The notes under the pieces were generated by a model. The model worked only from the letters and a program-made list of their open reading frames with translations, was not told where the DNA came from and did not search any database. Of a DNA stretch of 64,000 bases, positions 11,626 to 24,483 are shown one piece after another (within the stretch, counting starts at the first letter, position 1; each line of letters starts with the position of its first letter). This DNA comes from Eucalyptus grandis (Eukaryota > Streptophyta > Magnoliopsida > Myrtales > Myrtaceae): the NCBI RefSeq assembly GCF_016545825.1, contig NC_052614.1, forward strand, positions 7,210,559 through 7,274,558, in the 5' to 3' direction. A program made the position numbers and the translations under genes.

Positions 11626-12744
11626 TGAAGAGGGATGAGGCGTGATATGTGGCAGCCACAAAATGAAAAGGACCGAACCAAGGGGAGAAACGTGGAGGTT
11701 GGCTGTAGCAAGAAGGAAGAAGGAGAAGCTGAAGGGGAAATGGGCAGTCTGCTAGTGGGGGAAAGAAACGCACGCATGAAGAGAAAAGGAAAGAGAAGGG
11801 AAGAAATAAAGAAAGAAAGAGAGAGGGGGAGAAAGTTTAAGCTGCAGCCAATAAGAAACCCAAATAAATATGTAAGTGATGATTAAAATGCCCTAAAGTC
11901 TTTAGCCCTTATAGTCAAGAGGCCACCCAATGAAAAAATAGCTCTCATTTCTCCCAATTAACCCATTTTGGTGTAGAAAAACATACCCCTCTTCAGCCAT
12001 CCGAATTTCCTCTTATTTTCCTTCCATTTCTTCACAAAGTAAGTCATTTGGGCAGCCAAATTGGTCCCTTTCACCTCCCATCCGAATTTCCTTTTCTTTT
12101 CCGAATTGTCCGAAATTGATTTTCCGCAAAAATTCCGGACTCGACGGAATTTCTCCGAAAGATGAGACGGCGTCCTAAAAATAAATCATGACATGCTCGA
12201 ACGTCCAATTCCCAAAAACGAATTCAATTTCGTGGTTAAAATCAACCGGATGCAATTTTAGTACAACCTAAAATACCGGGTAGCTTTTATGAATTTTAGC
12301 GCGTTCGACCCGTGGTCGATAATTTTCGATCCATGTTTGTGCATCTTCGACTCGTAGGCAACTCTCGATTATCATAAAATTCGCAAGGTTTCAATTACAC
12401 ATCCCGAGTATAAACTTGATAGAAAATTGGGCTAGTGCTGTTCAACGCGAATTTCGCAATCATGTGGTATCACCCGCAATTCAATTATGTATTTCTGTCG
12501 AATCGACTTATATCCGATCACTAATCGATTATAACAGTGTCGTATTGACCATTGCCAATTATTATGGTTGAGTAGTTGATTTCCGATCGAATTCTCGAGT
12601 TTGTCGCATTTATATCCCTTAACGGTTTCACCTAATAGATTAGTTAACTCATGAGTGGCCAACTTAGAGTAAAATGACCATAGGCGCATCGACGAAATGC
12701 CCATTTTATATTATCGAGAATGGGTCGAATTTCAGGATGTCACA
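11626..12744 (-). repeat. Second, diverged LTR fragment of a related gypsy family
   Basis: 12160-12720 aligns in the same orientation with 11067-11620 (shared blocks include the AATTTCGTGGTTAA-type and GTCAATGAAATGC/GACGAAATGCCC blocks) but is clearly more diverged than the pair 1-540 and 11090-11620. It ends with ATGTCACA at 12737-12744, the same terminus seen at 541-548. It is best read as the outer end of another LTR standing in tandem with the first. Confidence 0.6.
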
Positions 12745-13384
12745 ATAATCATAAAATCATTCATAAGTTTGTGTAAATGGTAGTTAGTACTCTACGTTTA
12801 TAGATAGTAAATTATCTCAAGTTATCGTATGCTTAAAGGTCTTAATGATCATAATTTTTATTGAGAAATCTAAGCAACCTAATGTTTACTTTTGATTTCC
12901 CTATTCTTAGTAAATCTACAAAAATAATCCTTCAAATTTGTAATCAATGGATCCTATCCATAAGTAATAATCCTTTTGATTGCCGTGAATTTCCTTAATT
13001 AATCATAAAACTTACAATTCCACTAGAACAAACTTCCTTAGTTGTCAATAAATTACCACTTCAACTGAACCCATGGCTGAGATTGTTTGGAATTTAAATC
13101 CAATAAGTCATATTCTTTTTTTTTTTTAACCACCACAAACCAAATCAAATAAAACAACCATCCATTATGCATCTAAACTTCATCTTTCGCATATATCAAC
13201 ACGCATAAAACATTCATTGTTTCCACTAGCACATAGACACATGCATGCATACTCAAATGTATTGTAGCTAAGTTGTCTAATCGGCACACTGGACAACACA
13301 TACCATAAGGCATCTCCTCTTGCATGGCCTTAGAGCTCAAGGCACTTCTTATGAGACAAACACGTTTGCAGCAATATACAACCA
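12745..13384. other. Spacer and 3' flank of the BDA1-like gene
   Basis: AT-rich, with no ORF, repeat or RNA gene that I can support. The part nearest 13384 should contain the 3' UTR of the minus-strand ankyrin gene. Confidence 0.5.
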
Positions 13385-16106
13385 CTAAGCCATAACATCC
13401 TCCGGCTTCCGTCTTATTGAGAATTTGCGGACGAATTTCTGGACTTTGGGTACCATTTTCAGGATTAAGCGAACAATGTGGCACAGGAAAATAAAAGCCA
13501 TTAATCCAACCCATGCCAGCACCGCATCTGTAACTGTTTTATTTGTATCATGCAGTGCGTCATACGGTGTGAAGACCCATATGGAGATGGCATAAGCCAC
13601 CGCTGTGAAGATTATTGCAACCCAGGTGGTTAGCATTGCAATCCACGTGGTGATTTGAAGCTGCTCTAGAGTAAGACCACTTATGAAAAGCATAATAATG
13701 CTGAGCGATGTAACAAAGATTATCGTGTTACATGTTATGAATTTCTTGTAACGTTTGTGGTACTTATCTGCCATTATGGACTCACCCGCATTATGTTCGT
13801 CATCATCTTGTTGCCAAAGGCCACCGGTTGGGGTAATACTGGCTTGGAATGCCATGGTAGCTAGCAATACCGCCACCGCCACTAGCGTCTTATGCATATT
13901 GTTTTGCCACTTTCTCTTTGCTTTGCTTTTGTCATCTTCTCCTACAGGTGGATGGAAGGCGGTGACCATGTTATTGGCGTAGACTGTTTGTTTGGATGGG
14001 TCAAGATTCTCTGAAATTTGAGGAACAGAATGCATAATCTCTGAGACTCTTTCCACGCTCTGGCCTTGTGCTAATAGGCCTAGTGCTGTGAAACCTCTGG
14101 AATTCATAATGTTTGGGTCTACTCCTTTATCAATCAGGAAGACTATAGTCTGTAGAGGAGTAACAACAAAATGAACCAATTAGGTCAGGTTTGAACTAGA
14201 TGAGCTCATGTTATATACTTTTTAGGATTAACTTTGCTACTAGTGTTAGTAACTATTATATGATGCCTTCAAATGGGAAACTCATCCTTTGTTGAATCTC
14301 TTATGTTATCTCTAGTTATATGTATCTTCTAATCTAGATAAAATTAGCATGATAATAGTGCAAAGATTACAGTTGTAGTTAATTATCAGAACGAGTTACT
14401 TCCTACCCCAATATTATGATCTGCAATGATTTATAAATGGATACCTTTTAGATTCTAAAAATTTCTAGGATACTCAGATTTCCTAGGAGGGAAAAAAACA
14501 CAAATAATGCCTTAATTTTGGTCCAATGTGTAATGACATCCTTGAATTTTTAACCCATTCAATGTGGTACTTGAAGTATTTCTAAATGTTCAATGCAGTC
14601 CCAAAACTTTTAATTTGTTTGATTAGTATCTCAATTTTCCATTAGAAAAAATTGTCAAACGCTTTCTTAATTACACTATTTTTTGGACTTTAGATAAAAT
14701 TTTTATTTCAATCCATTACATAACTCAACAAAAAAATATGACTATCATATTTATTACTTTTTTTTGACCTTTTTGACCTTCATAAATATTATGATAGTTT
14801 TATTTAAACATATTTTAACTTATAATCTCTATATTAACAAAAGTAGAACAACATTTATAGTTGTATCGGATTGATGTTTTTGCTATCTTAATTTCCTAAT
14901 TTGCAAATTTAACTAAATTTAACTGAGAAACACGAAACACAAAATCTTGAAATTTTAGTCTATCTAAAAAATGAAAATGAGATTTAGATAAATATAAGTA
15001 TGAGAAATTTATTGATAAACGAATATCATTTTTAAACATTCTTATGAAAATACTTATTTTAAAGTTGAGAATATATGTATCCAATATAGCTTTAACATTC
15101 TTACCTTTATAGAGATCACAAATTAAAATAAACTTAAATGGAACAAAAGTAATATTTGTAAAAATTAAAATGGTAAAAAGATAACAAAAAGATCAAGTAT
15201 TTTTTTTATTTAAGAAATTGACTAAAATGAAAAAAAAAAATCCAAAATCTGGGTACTAGTGTATTTGTAATAACTTGTAAATAGCACCAAAAGACTTATT
15301 TGACTTTGTTATGGAAATTTGGAAGACTAGATTGAATAAATTGAAAATTTAGGGATTGGATTGAATATTTATAAATAGTTCAAGGACCACATCGATTAAA
15401 TTAAAAGACCAAAAAATGACATTACATATTAAGCTAAAATTTATGAATTATCTATGTCGTTTCTCATCTAGAACCGCCTTTTTTTGTTGATGAGCTCACT
15501 GAATTTGACTAGTACAAAGGCTTGATTGTATGAACATACCTTAGTTTGTCTATTGGCAGCAGCCAAATGCAAAATCGTGTCACCATATTCGTCCCCTAAG
15601 TTGATGAACTGATCATCGCCCAAGATATCCATCAAAAGTTTCATAGCTTCTAGTCTGTTGTGCTTCACGCACAAATGCAGGATCATTTGGCCATGTTCGA
15701 TGACACGACAAGCTGCATCAGGTTTTGTTCGAACCAAGAGTTCCAACACATCTACATGCCCTTTCATGGCCACAACATGAATAGAGTTTCTTTCGTATTT
15801 GTCACAGATGAAACATATTTCAGGGTCAACTCTTAACAAACTTGCCACTATGTTAAGGTACCCTTTTGCTGCCGCGAGATGAAGAGGCGTTGAACTCTGA
15901 GAATCTTGCTCTTTTACCAGCTCGGGCTTCCGAGCAAGGACCTCTTCCACAAATTTCAAGTGTCCAAGCATGGCTGCGATGTGCACAGAAGTCTCGGTGT
16001 GATTCCCGGTCATGATTCGATTGAGAAGCAGCTTATCTTTTTCGAGCAACTCAAGCAAAGAAGCCACGTTTCCTTTCACGGCGGCTTCGTAGAGCTCGGA
16101 GTCCAT
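13385..16106 (-). CDS. BDA1-like ankyrin-repeat membrane protein with PGG domain
   Basis: The gene has two exons on the minus strand: 16106-15540 and 14149-13385, with a 1390-bp intron. The donor CTAAG|GTATG and acceptor CTACAG|ACT are consensus, and both exons join in phase 0. The product is 443 residues. Residues 1-185 form about five to six ankyrin repeats (for example STPLHLAAAKGYLNIVASLL near 72-91). A linker is followed by the PGG domain with TPTGGLW near 296-301 and four predicted membrane helices at about 277-296, 327-347, 355-380 and 398-420. BDA1/ACD6/ITN1-type proteins sit in membranes; BDA1 and ACD6 act in plant immune signalling and ITN1 in salt/ABA responses. The exact role here is inferred from the family. 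An upstream in-frame ATG at 16139 would add 11 residues, but the TATA box places transcription start near it, so the ATG at 16106, giving the usual MDSELYEAA start, is preferred. No frame damage is seen. Confidence 0.9.
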
Positions 16107-16163
16107 GTTTGGATCTTTTAAAAGAGAGTTTCGAAACACTTACTGCTCTATTCGGGGACTTGA

Positions 16164-16172
16164 ATATATATA
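16164..16172 (-). promoter_or_regulatory. TATA box of the BDA1-like gene
   Basis: The minus strand reads CTATATATATTCAAG here. A start site about 30 bases downstream falls near 16140, leaving a 5' UTR of about 35 bases before the ATG at 16106. Confidence 0.6.
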
Positions 16173-16173
16173 G

Positions 16174-17566
16174 TCGCAATCAAGTCAACCGTGACGGTAG
16201 TCTCAATGAAGACCGAAAAACGATTGGTAGATATCTCTCTTAACTGCAAGTACGGGGCTCAAGTCTGGCATAGTATGTCAGACAAGGTGATGATTCTCGG
16301 AGCTTTATTGTGGGTAGGGATTCGCCTGTCGCCCATTTTCTGACGGATCTAGTCTGCCTCTGGTCCTATAAAGGTCAAATTCTCAGATGTAACTACGGTT
16401 GAACCAGGATATCCTTTGATCACGTAAAACAGCAACACTCTATTCATGCTTTTAATTATGGAATTACGTCATTCGCACAAACAGGTGTATTACTTTGAAA
16501 GGACACATTTCATCAATGTGTGAGAACTAAATTTTTGCACTAACGCTCGCTCAATCAGAGGGAGCCGTAACCTAGGCACAATAAGAGAAATTATTCTGCC
16601 ATATGGCTATGTTAGGAAGATAGTTACAGGTGAACAATAGTATCATTAGCACATTTGGATTCGATCTTCTCAACATGGTAATCCTCAGTGATTTCAAGCT
16701 TGCAATTAGTTTAAGCTCAATGTGGAGGCATCAGCCTCACTATGCCCTAAAAAATTCTACCAAAGAGAGTTAATCTTCATTTTCTTCCATTAAAATTTCA
16801 AAGATTGAAGGATCATAACTTTCTGATGTATTTGGTGAGTCACGAAAGGCCTAAACGGCACTAGGCAGGGAAATGAATCACATAGAATGTATAAGCCAGT
16901 CACCACAGGAAGGGCTCTCTTATTTAGATGAAGAAGCCTAGGACGATTCTGCCCACAACCGCTTGGACAGATGTCGTTCGCGGCTCTATAGACCTAGTCA
17001 AACCTGGCAGCACAGACCGGCTAGAGACATTTACTGTTTATTAAGGGAATCAAGCGGACACCCACAATCTCTTCTTCAAATTTGTGTAGCGTCAAATCGA
17101 ATTTTAGTTTGTTTGTAAGTCCTTGCCATAGATTGCCCTGATGGAAGCTACCATTCTCTTCTTGACCCTCGCTTCTCTGGCAATGCTTAATTGCGATAAT
17201 GTTCTTCCCTTAAACCACGACCAGACATTTTTCTCAACTACTACAGTAAAACAATAGTCTTCCCACTTTACCAAAAAAACAAAAAAACAAAAAGAAAAAG
17301 CCTTCCCCCAGAAAAGCAACTTTCACTTTTAGAAAAGTTTTTGGCATGAAGTGGGCGACCATGAAACAACATATTTTCAGTTACTTATTACAATGACGTG
17401 ACATTACACAAAGAATCAATCATTTACGTACTGCATCACCCTTGGTCTTCCTGGCAAGTATGTGGCCTGGTTTCATCCAGAGATCCTAGAAATGTCGGGT
17501 AAGGGAACGATTCTTCAAGTTCGTGTGAGGATATCTATATATAAACAGAGGTTGTTCTTTCATATG
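16174..17566. other. Intergenic region, no supported gene
   Basis: Mixed-composition DNA upstream of the ankyrin gene. The only modest open frame (17104-17319, minus) has no recognisable domain. Nothing else could be supported. Confidence 0.5.
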
Positions 17567-17579
17567 TGTTGGAGAAATC

Positions 17580-18505
17580 TGATATTGCTAGTATGAGTAC
17601 CTAGAGGGGGGTGAATAGGTGCCTAAACAATTTATCGATATACGGAAGCGATTCTTAACATATGATAGAAAGTAAATTCTCTCTTAATTAACAAAATGAA
17701 ATACGATTGAGATAGAGAGAGTGAGGAAGAGAAAATTGAACACGGGATTTATAGTGGTTCGGCTTATTCCAAGCCTACGTCCACTCTTCCGCACTGACAG
17801 CCCACCGGTTCGATTTCACTATGATCAAAAGAGAAGTTACAGCACAGCTTTGCCTTGATTCCACAGTGTAGATGTTTTACCACACCTCCTCAAGGTCTCT
17901 CACAAATATAGACTCTCTTTTGTATACAAGTATTCGCTCAAAAGATTTATCTAAACAAATAGGAGCTTCAGACTTTGGAATTCTTCTATCGTGCACACCT
18001 CGAATAACTAAGAACGTCTTCCTTATATACTCCTTTATGCCATCATACCCGTTGGCACTTACTAAAGGAATTCCTCCAATCTACCCGTTGGACGGAATCA
18101 ATTAGGAAGATTGTTCGAGCTATTAAAGGAACGTGTTGATAGCCCATCAATCTGTTCGCCCATACAATCGGGATCTCGGTTTCCATAAGTAGAACCTTCC
18201 AATAATATTTAGACAATCATCGAATCTTCAGTCATTGAATCAATCTTGATCAATCAAAGGATTCTTATATGTCTTCTCCAACCACGAGATCTTCTCCGGA
18301 TGATAAGGTTAAATCCTGAACAAAACATCCAGTTCTGGATAACCTTTCTTCAACGGATTAGAGACTGTCAATGAGGATAGACTTTGAGTCTTGAGTCGGC
18401 TGTCCGGAAGTCTTCGGACTTTAACCAACGAGTCTGCTGACCTTCGACTAGATCGATGGAAACGTTTTGTCAACTTCAAAACACTTCACGAAGATTTCTC
18501 CAACA
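17580..18505 (-). repeat. 3' LTR of the SIRE-like element
   Basis: 926 bp, TG...CA. In element orientation it begins TGTTGGAGAAATC (18505 downward) and ends AATATCA (17580). The contents match 26182-26986 almost throughout. Confidence 0.88.
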
Positions 18506-18521
18506 ATCTCCCCCTTTTTGA
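18506..18521 (-). promoter_or_regulatory. Polypurine tract of the SIRE-like element
   Basis: The minus strand reads CAAAAAGGGGGAGATT, directly before the LTR start TGTTGG. Confidence 0.8.
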
Positions 18522-18823
18522 TGGTGACAAAACCTTCGCAGATTTGGATAACTTTGACCGCAAACATTTCTCAAACACATATGCATATCTTATAGAGATG
18601 AATGACTAAAAGATTAACACTAGAATCTGCAACCACAGAAAATAGGTTAGTCTAGTATATGATAAAACCATCCATAAGATATCAATACTTGTTAATAGAA
18701 GCAAAGTCAAGTCCAAGTCTAGTTCGATCTCATCCGACACAAAACAAAGTCAAATTCAAAAACAGTTAAACAACAACACAATCCAACAAACAGTTAAAAA
18801 TGATTGAAAGTTTTTTTATCAAA

Positions 18824-20990
18824 TCATGCATCTCTCCCCCTTTTTGTCATCATTAAAAAGGATGAGATGAAGTCTTGGGAATGCGGACAAGCTGGAAATC
18901 TTCCATAGGGCGAACGATGCCTTCCAAAGATTTTAAAGTCTTCCTTCAGCTGTACAACCTCCTCACTCTTGGCATTGGCCTGATTCTGAATAGAGAGGGC
19001 TTGCATCTTATCATTCAATGAACAGGAAGAAGCTTGACTTTCATTCTTCAAACTTTGAACTTCGCATCCCAAGGCATAAATCGACCTTTCATCTCCAAGA
19101 GAAGATCCATGATTCTGCGAAAATCTGCTCCATTATCAGTCTGAGTACTTGCTTCGGCTCGATCTGCAGAAGATGGTAGATCAGCATAGTCTTGCAGATT
19201 TGGTGATGACACTTCATGACCTTCTTCTGGAAACTGAGATGCATAAACATCTTCTGGGTCTGCAGGCGAGCGATTGACTCCTTCACTTGCATCAGGATAT
19301 GAAGACGTCACTCCTTTCTCCCGATCTCCCCGTTTCCATGCCTACAAAGGTGGAGAAGAGATTTCCTCGGGTTCTCCTTCTTCTCTTGTTTCTTCTTTGG
19401 TCTTTCTTTCTCGCTTCTTGCTCGCTTCTCTTTCTTCTTCTTCCTTCTCCTCTGCTTCTTTCGTCTTTTGTTCCGATTCTTTCGTGGAACAGACGACCTA
19501 AATTCCTCAAAGCCATTGCGAGAGATGGTGATGTCTTCGTCATCATCTTCATCCTCAACGAGGAGAGCTCTTCTTTTCTTTGATGAAGCAGCCATGGGCT
19601 CCTTCCCTTTTCTCTTAGCAGCAGAAGAGAATTGATGAGATTTGGTAGGAGTCTTCTCCTTGAATTTCTCCAATTCCTTGCTCAGTTCCTTTAGACGCAT
19701 TTTGGTCACCATTTTCAGTCCTACCACCATATGATCGCATGATCGAACACAAAAGATTTGCGGAGGCTGAATATTCGGGATGTCCGAATAACTTCGTAAC
19801 AAGGCTTGGGTAAGGGAGTTAACCTCTGTCCTTCATCTTTGCTCTATACATGTGAAACATAACGGTATGAGGGAGAAAACTTACCACGAGGGATTGCATA
19901 CATCAACTTTGCCTCGAACTTGAAACATCGTTTTGGAAGTTGATTTCGGTCGAAGGCAATTGATCACAATCTTGTGAAGCAAGATGTTGAATGCATTCAT
20001 CCATGAGTAGGTGATCTTCTCATCTGTTCTCCGTCCTTCACCGGTTCAAGTGTAGCCCCAAAGAATGGAAACTTTGATTGGTTGATATCTCGCCTCTCAA
20101 CTTCTAACACATCCGCAAAGCATATTCATATCCACAACATAGTCTTGTTCTCTAACATGAAGGAGAATCTATTCGCATCCAAAAAGCTAAGATTTGAATA
20201 GAAATATGCAGTCAATTCGGTATAAGCCTCGGTTGAGTCGAGCAAAACTTTTCAAGTTGAAGATAACCGAACTTTTCCCTCAAGTTCACTTTCACAAAGA
20301 TCCAGAAAATCAAAGTCCACACTCCTAGGGTTTATTACCCCACGCTTCAGCAATTTCGAGTACGCATCCTTTTGTTCCTTTGATCTGAACAAATCTCCCC
20401 TTTTTCCTTGAATTTCAGCCGCAATACCCATTTTCGGTTGAAATAGACTCGAACAGATTGTCATCGTCATTCCCATCTACAGGATTCGGTCCCGTCACGA
20501 GGATCACTTGGGATATTCGCAAGGGTTTCCTCGCCACCCCTTTACGAGCGATTCCCAAACTTTCCATTTTTCGCATAAAGATATATTCGTTCCTATATCC
20601 TTTGTCTCTAAGAAACTCATCAACATAGTTCAAAGGAGTACGAATTCCTTTTAAGGCACGATATAGCTTGTAAATAAAAGCGGGCTTTTGAACTCTTCGG
20701 GGTGCATCCTCGATGATTTCTTCTTGATGCTTTGTTGAACACCGCCTTGAGGACTAGTTGGAGGAGACCGACGCTGCCGAGAATGTTGTGGGCTCGGATG
20801 CGATGCGGAGTAACTTCATCTTCGCAAGATCGAAGTGCGTAGGCCCCTCACTCATTCTCTGTGGTCCCCTGCTTGCGATTCTTGAGGACTTTCGTGAAGA
20901 TGACATCTTTCTCAGTGTTTGGAAGATTCCTTGCTTGACTTTCCCAGAAAAGATGAAAAATTTTTGAAGATTGAGCGAAGAAGACAAACG
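18824..20990 (-). pseudogene. Extra 3' ORF of the SIRE-like element (env-like position)
   Basis: Reading on the minus strand from about 20912 (MSSSRKSSRIASRGPQRMSE) a long protein can be followed in pieces: 20415-20633 (NYVDEFLRDKGYRNEYIFMR), 20252-20476, 19308-19802 (a lysine/glutamate/arginine-rich stretch around KKQRRRKKKKEKRARSEKE, acidic run EDEDDDED), 19048-19311 and 18824-19072 (a coiled-coil-like end rich in Gln, Lys and Glu). It sits after RNase H and before the 3' LTR, where SIRE/Maximus elements carry an additional ORF often called env-like. I see no clear signal peptide or membrane helix, so an envelope function is not supported. Frames change many times. Confidence 0.6.
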
Positions 20991-21385
20991 GAAATTGAGG
21001 ATCGATGCTTTCTAGGGTTTTTGAGAGAAAAGTGAATAGAAAAGTGAAGAGAAATCGACAGTGCACAATCGGTTAAAAAGAAGAGTAAACAAACCGTCAC
21101 AAAGGAAATAAAAATATGCCTTTTCAAAATAATCGTCTTTATCCGCAAAATAGTTATTTCAAAAATAACTTCCTTTTGAAAATGAATCGATGCAATATTT
21201 ATTAAATATAGCAACAATTTAAACACAATCGATGATCGTACCTTTTCAAGATAAGATTGAGAGAGAAAGACTTACGATACGAAGGTCGAGCCAAGACGGT
21301 AGATAAAGTCTTGTTAGCTCGAGTATGAAAGTCTTTAGACTTTGATATCCTCATATCTCAAAATGTTGAGTCGGACCGTATAGAC

Positions 21386-21938
21386 TCAAATTGATTTTCT
21401 CCAAAGGCTTTGTGAATATATCCGCCGTTGATTCTTTGAGTCAACAAATTGAATTGAAACATCTCCATTTTGAACATGGTCTCTTATAAAGTGATGTCGA
21501 ATCTCTATATGCTTTGCTCTTGAGTGGAGAATTGGATTTTTGGTGAGGTTGATAGCGCTGGTGTTGTCGCAATTAATCTCCGTGCATGAGTCTTCAATTT
21601 CAAAGTCTCTTAGCTGTTGTTTTATCCATAGAATTTGCGAACAGCAGCTTCCAAGAGCTACATACTCGCTTCGTTGTTGAAAGAGACACAGTGCTTTGTT
21701 TCCTTGAAAACCAAGACAACTGTCCGCTTCCAAGCAACGGCAAGTTCTGAAGTGCTCTTTCTATCAACTCGCTACGCCGGATTTGCGTCGAATATCCCGG
21801 AAGATTAAAGTCTCCCTTCTTAGGATACCAAAGACCGATGCTTGATGATGAAGCGACGTATTTAATAATGCGTTTCGCAGCGAGATGAGATTCTCTAGGA
21901 TACGATTGAAACCTAGCACAGATGCAAACACTCAACAA
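21386..21938 (-). pseudogene. Copia RNase H (SIRE-like)
   Basis: Two overlapping frames encode a copia RNase H: RIIKYVASSSSIGLWYPKKG (21600-21938), then ALGSCCSQILWIKQQLRDF and INCDNTSAINLTKNPILHSR with AKHIEIRHHFIRDHVQNGDV (21386-21733). The switch of frame near 21650-21730 breaks the gene. It would remove RNA from the RNA-DNA hybrid during retrotransposition. Confidence 0.85.
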
Positions 21939-21949
21939 AATATCAGGTC

Positions 21950-22870
21950 TAGAGGCAGTAAGATAAAGAAGTGATCCAATAATGCTCTGTACAGCTTTTG
22001 ATCAACTTTCTTCCCTTCTTCATCTTTGTCTATCTTTAAAGAACTTGACATTGGAATGTCGACCTTTTGCACTTTTCAGTCCAAACCTTTTGACAAGATC
22101 ATTAGCATATTTTCCTTGATAAATAAAAGTTCCTTCCTCCAATTGTTTTACTTGAAGACCAAGAAAAATGTTAATTCTCCCATCATACTCATTTCAAATT
22201 CATCCCGCATAGACTTAGAAAATTTCTTGCCTGATTCTCATTAGAGGATCCGAAAATAATGTCATCCACATATATTTGAACAAGTAAGAAACTTTTGTTT
22301 TCCTTCTTGATAAATAAGGTCGTATCTACTTTACCTTTGACAAAACCATTTTGAATTAAAACTTACTCAATCTGTCGTACCAAGCCCGAGGTGCTTGCTT
22401 CAAACCATACAAAGCCTTTTTCGACCAAGGCGAGTCCGCTTCTTTGGGTCTTCAAACCCCTGGTGGTTGTTCCACATAAACTTCCTCATGGATAAATCCA
22501 TTTAGGAAGGCGCTTTTGACGTCCATTTGGAATAACCTGAAATTCTTATAACAAGCAAACGCAAGTAATAGTCGAATAGCTTCTAACCTTGCCACCGGAG
22601 CGTAAGTCTCATCATAGTCTATTCCTTCTTCTTGCGTATATCCCTTGGCCACGAGTCTTGCTTTATTTCGTACGACTTTTCCTTTCTCGTTCATCTTGTT
22701 TCGAAAACCCATTTAGCTCCAATAACAGTTTTACCTTTTGGTTTGGATGTCAATTTCCAGACATCGTTTATCTTTGAACTATCGAGCTCTTCTTGCATAG
22801 CTTCAATCCAGCTTTCATCGGATAAAGCTTCTTCTATGCTCTTTGTTTCAATTTGAAACGAGTGCCACAA
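21950..22870 (-). pseudogene. Copia reverse transcriptase (SIRE-like)
   Basis: The N-terminal RVT_2 block is clear at 22452-22712: [36 protein letters not shown] and [20 protein letters not shown]. The catalytic motif QIYVDDIIFGSSNE is at about 22245-22290, with YVDD at 22261-22272, in another frame. The fingers and palm are thus present but disrupted by several frame changes. Confidence 0.88.
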
Positions 22871-23199
22871 ACACTAGACTCTTCTCGCCTTTTGGATCTG
22901 GAGTGCGAATTCCTTCATTAATTTCGCCGATTATAAGATCTTTGGGATGACTAGACTTATGCTTCCCAGTTACTCGTTGATTTGTCACGGTTGATTATCT
23001 CTTTCTTTGTTTAGATCTTCACGAACATCTTGAAGCTGGTTTTCGAGTACGAGATGCTTCTTGAGTTGTAGACTTTGGAGGGTCTATAGCGGTTCGAGAC
23101 TCTTCTTGATGAGTCGACTTGATTCATCTTGCGTTGAGTCTTGAAATTTGACATTCATTGACTCCTCCACGATGCGGCTCTTCTTGTTATAGACTCTGT

Positions 23200-24060
23200 A
23201 GGCTTTGCTTGAAGTAGAATATCCAAGGAAGATACCTTCATCGATCTTTCTTCAAACTTACCAACTCGATCTTTTGCATTTTTCAATATGAAACATTTGC
23301 ACCCGAATACATGAAAGTATGAAACAATAGGCTTCTTATCTTTGAATAACTCATAAGGGGTTTTCGAAGAATAGATCTTAAGAAGACTCTATTGATGATA
23401 TAGCATCTTTGTTAAATTGACTTGACCCAAAATCGAGAAGAAATTTTACTTTCATTAAAAGAGTTCTAGCCATTTCTTGAAGAGATCATTCGTTCTTTCC
23501 ACAACTCCATTTCTGAGGAGTATATGGAGAGGAAAACACATGCTTACGGCCCGGATTCATCACGAATTTTGTAAAATCTTGATTTTCAAATTCACCTCCA
23601 TGATCTGTTCTTATACTAGATATAACACATCCTTTTTCATTTTGAACCATTTTAGCAAATTTTTCAAAATACGAAAGGTTTGAGACTTACTTGCAAGGAA
23701 ATATACCCAAGTAAAACGGGAGTAATCATCAACAATTACTAGGCAATACTTCTTACCCCCAATACTTTGAGTTCTGGTTAGTCGAGAAGAGATCCATATG
23801 CAGCAAGCGTAGTACATGATTAGTAGAGACATAATTAATTGGCTTAAAAGAATTTCTTACCTGCTTTCCCTGAATACATGGAGTGCATGAATCAGTCTTT
23901 TGGTATGGCAATTTGGGTAGACCTCGAACAAGGCTGTTTGAAGAAATTTTGGCTAATTGCTTCATGTTGACATGACCAAGCTTTTGTGCCATAAGCTTGC
24001 TTCGTCTTGAATTGAGATAAGGCATTGCGATTCATTTGGTTTCACATCAGAAGATAGATA
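23200..24060 (-). pseudogene. Copia pre-integrase zinc finger and integrase core (SIRE-like)
   Basis: The GAG-pre-integrase segment is at 23753-24025 (KLGHVNMKQLAKISSNSLVR, TPCIQGKQVRNSF). The integrase core follows at 23611-23832 (YCLVIVDDYSRFTWVYFLAS). Further core and C-terminal residues can be followed in broken frames down to about 23200 (for example the region encoding FGCKCFILKNAKD-like residues near 23280). Integrase joins the element's DNA ends to the chromosome. Frameshifted. Confidence 0.82.
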
Positions 24061-24483
24061 TTTCCATGTCTTCGACCCATGAAAGGCGAGTAGAGTCTTT
24101 CTTCGATTGAGAACATGTTCCTTCTTAAAAAGAAGATCTTGAAACCAGTATCACACAATTGACTAATCTGAGAAGATTGTAATTGAGTCCTTCCACTAAG
24201 GAAACATTACTTATTGTGAGAGTTCCAATTTTCACGAGTTCCAAATCCCACAATACTTCCTTTCTTTGTTTCCTCCAAATGAAACTTTTCCACCATTTAC
24301 TTAAGCAATCTTTATAAAGCAATTTGAGTCTCTGTCATGTGTCTTGAGCATCGCTTTGTCAAGATACCACTTTACCTATTTCTTGACGGAGACCTGCATT
24401 TAAAATAAAGTCTCACGCTTTCTTTGGTACCCAAATTTTCTTGGGTCCTTTGGTGTTAGTAAGATAAACAGTATTAGCCAATA

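Noticed and set aside
11574..11886. Basic/acidic ORF over a purine-rich stretch
   Set aside because: Composition effect of an AAG/GAA-rich tract within LTR-derived DNA.
19274..19583. Plus-strand ORFs rich in Ser/Phe/Leu
   Set aside because: Antisense shadow of the Lys/Glu-rich extra ORF of the SIRE-like element.
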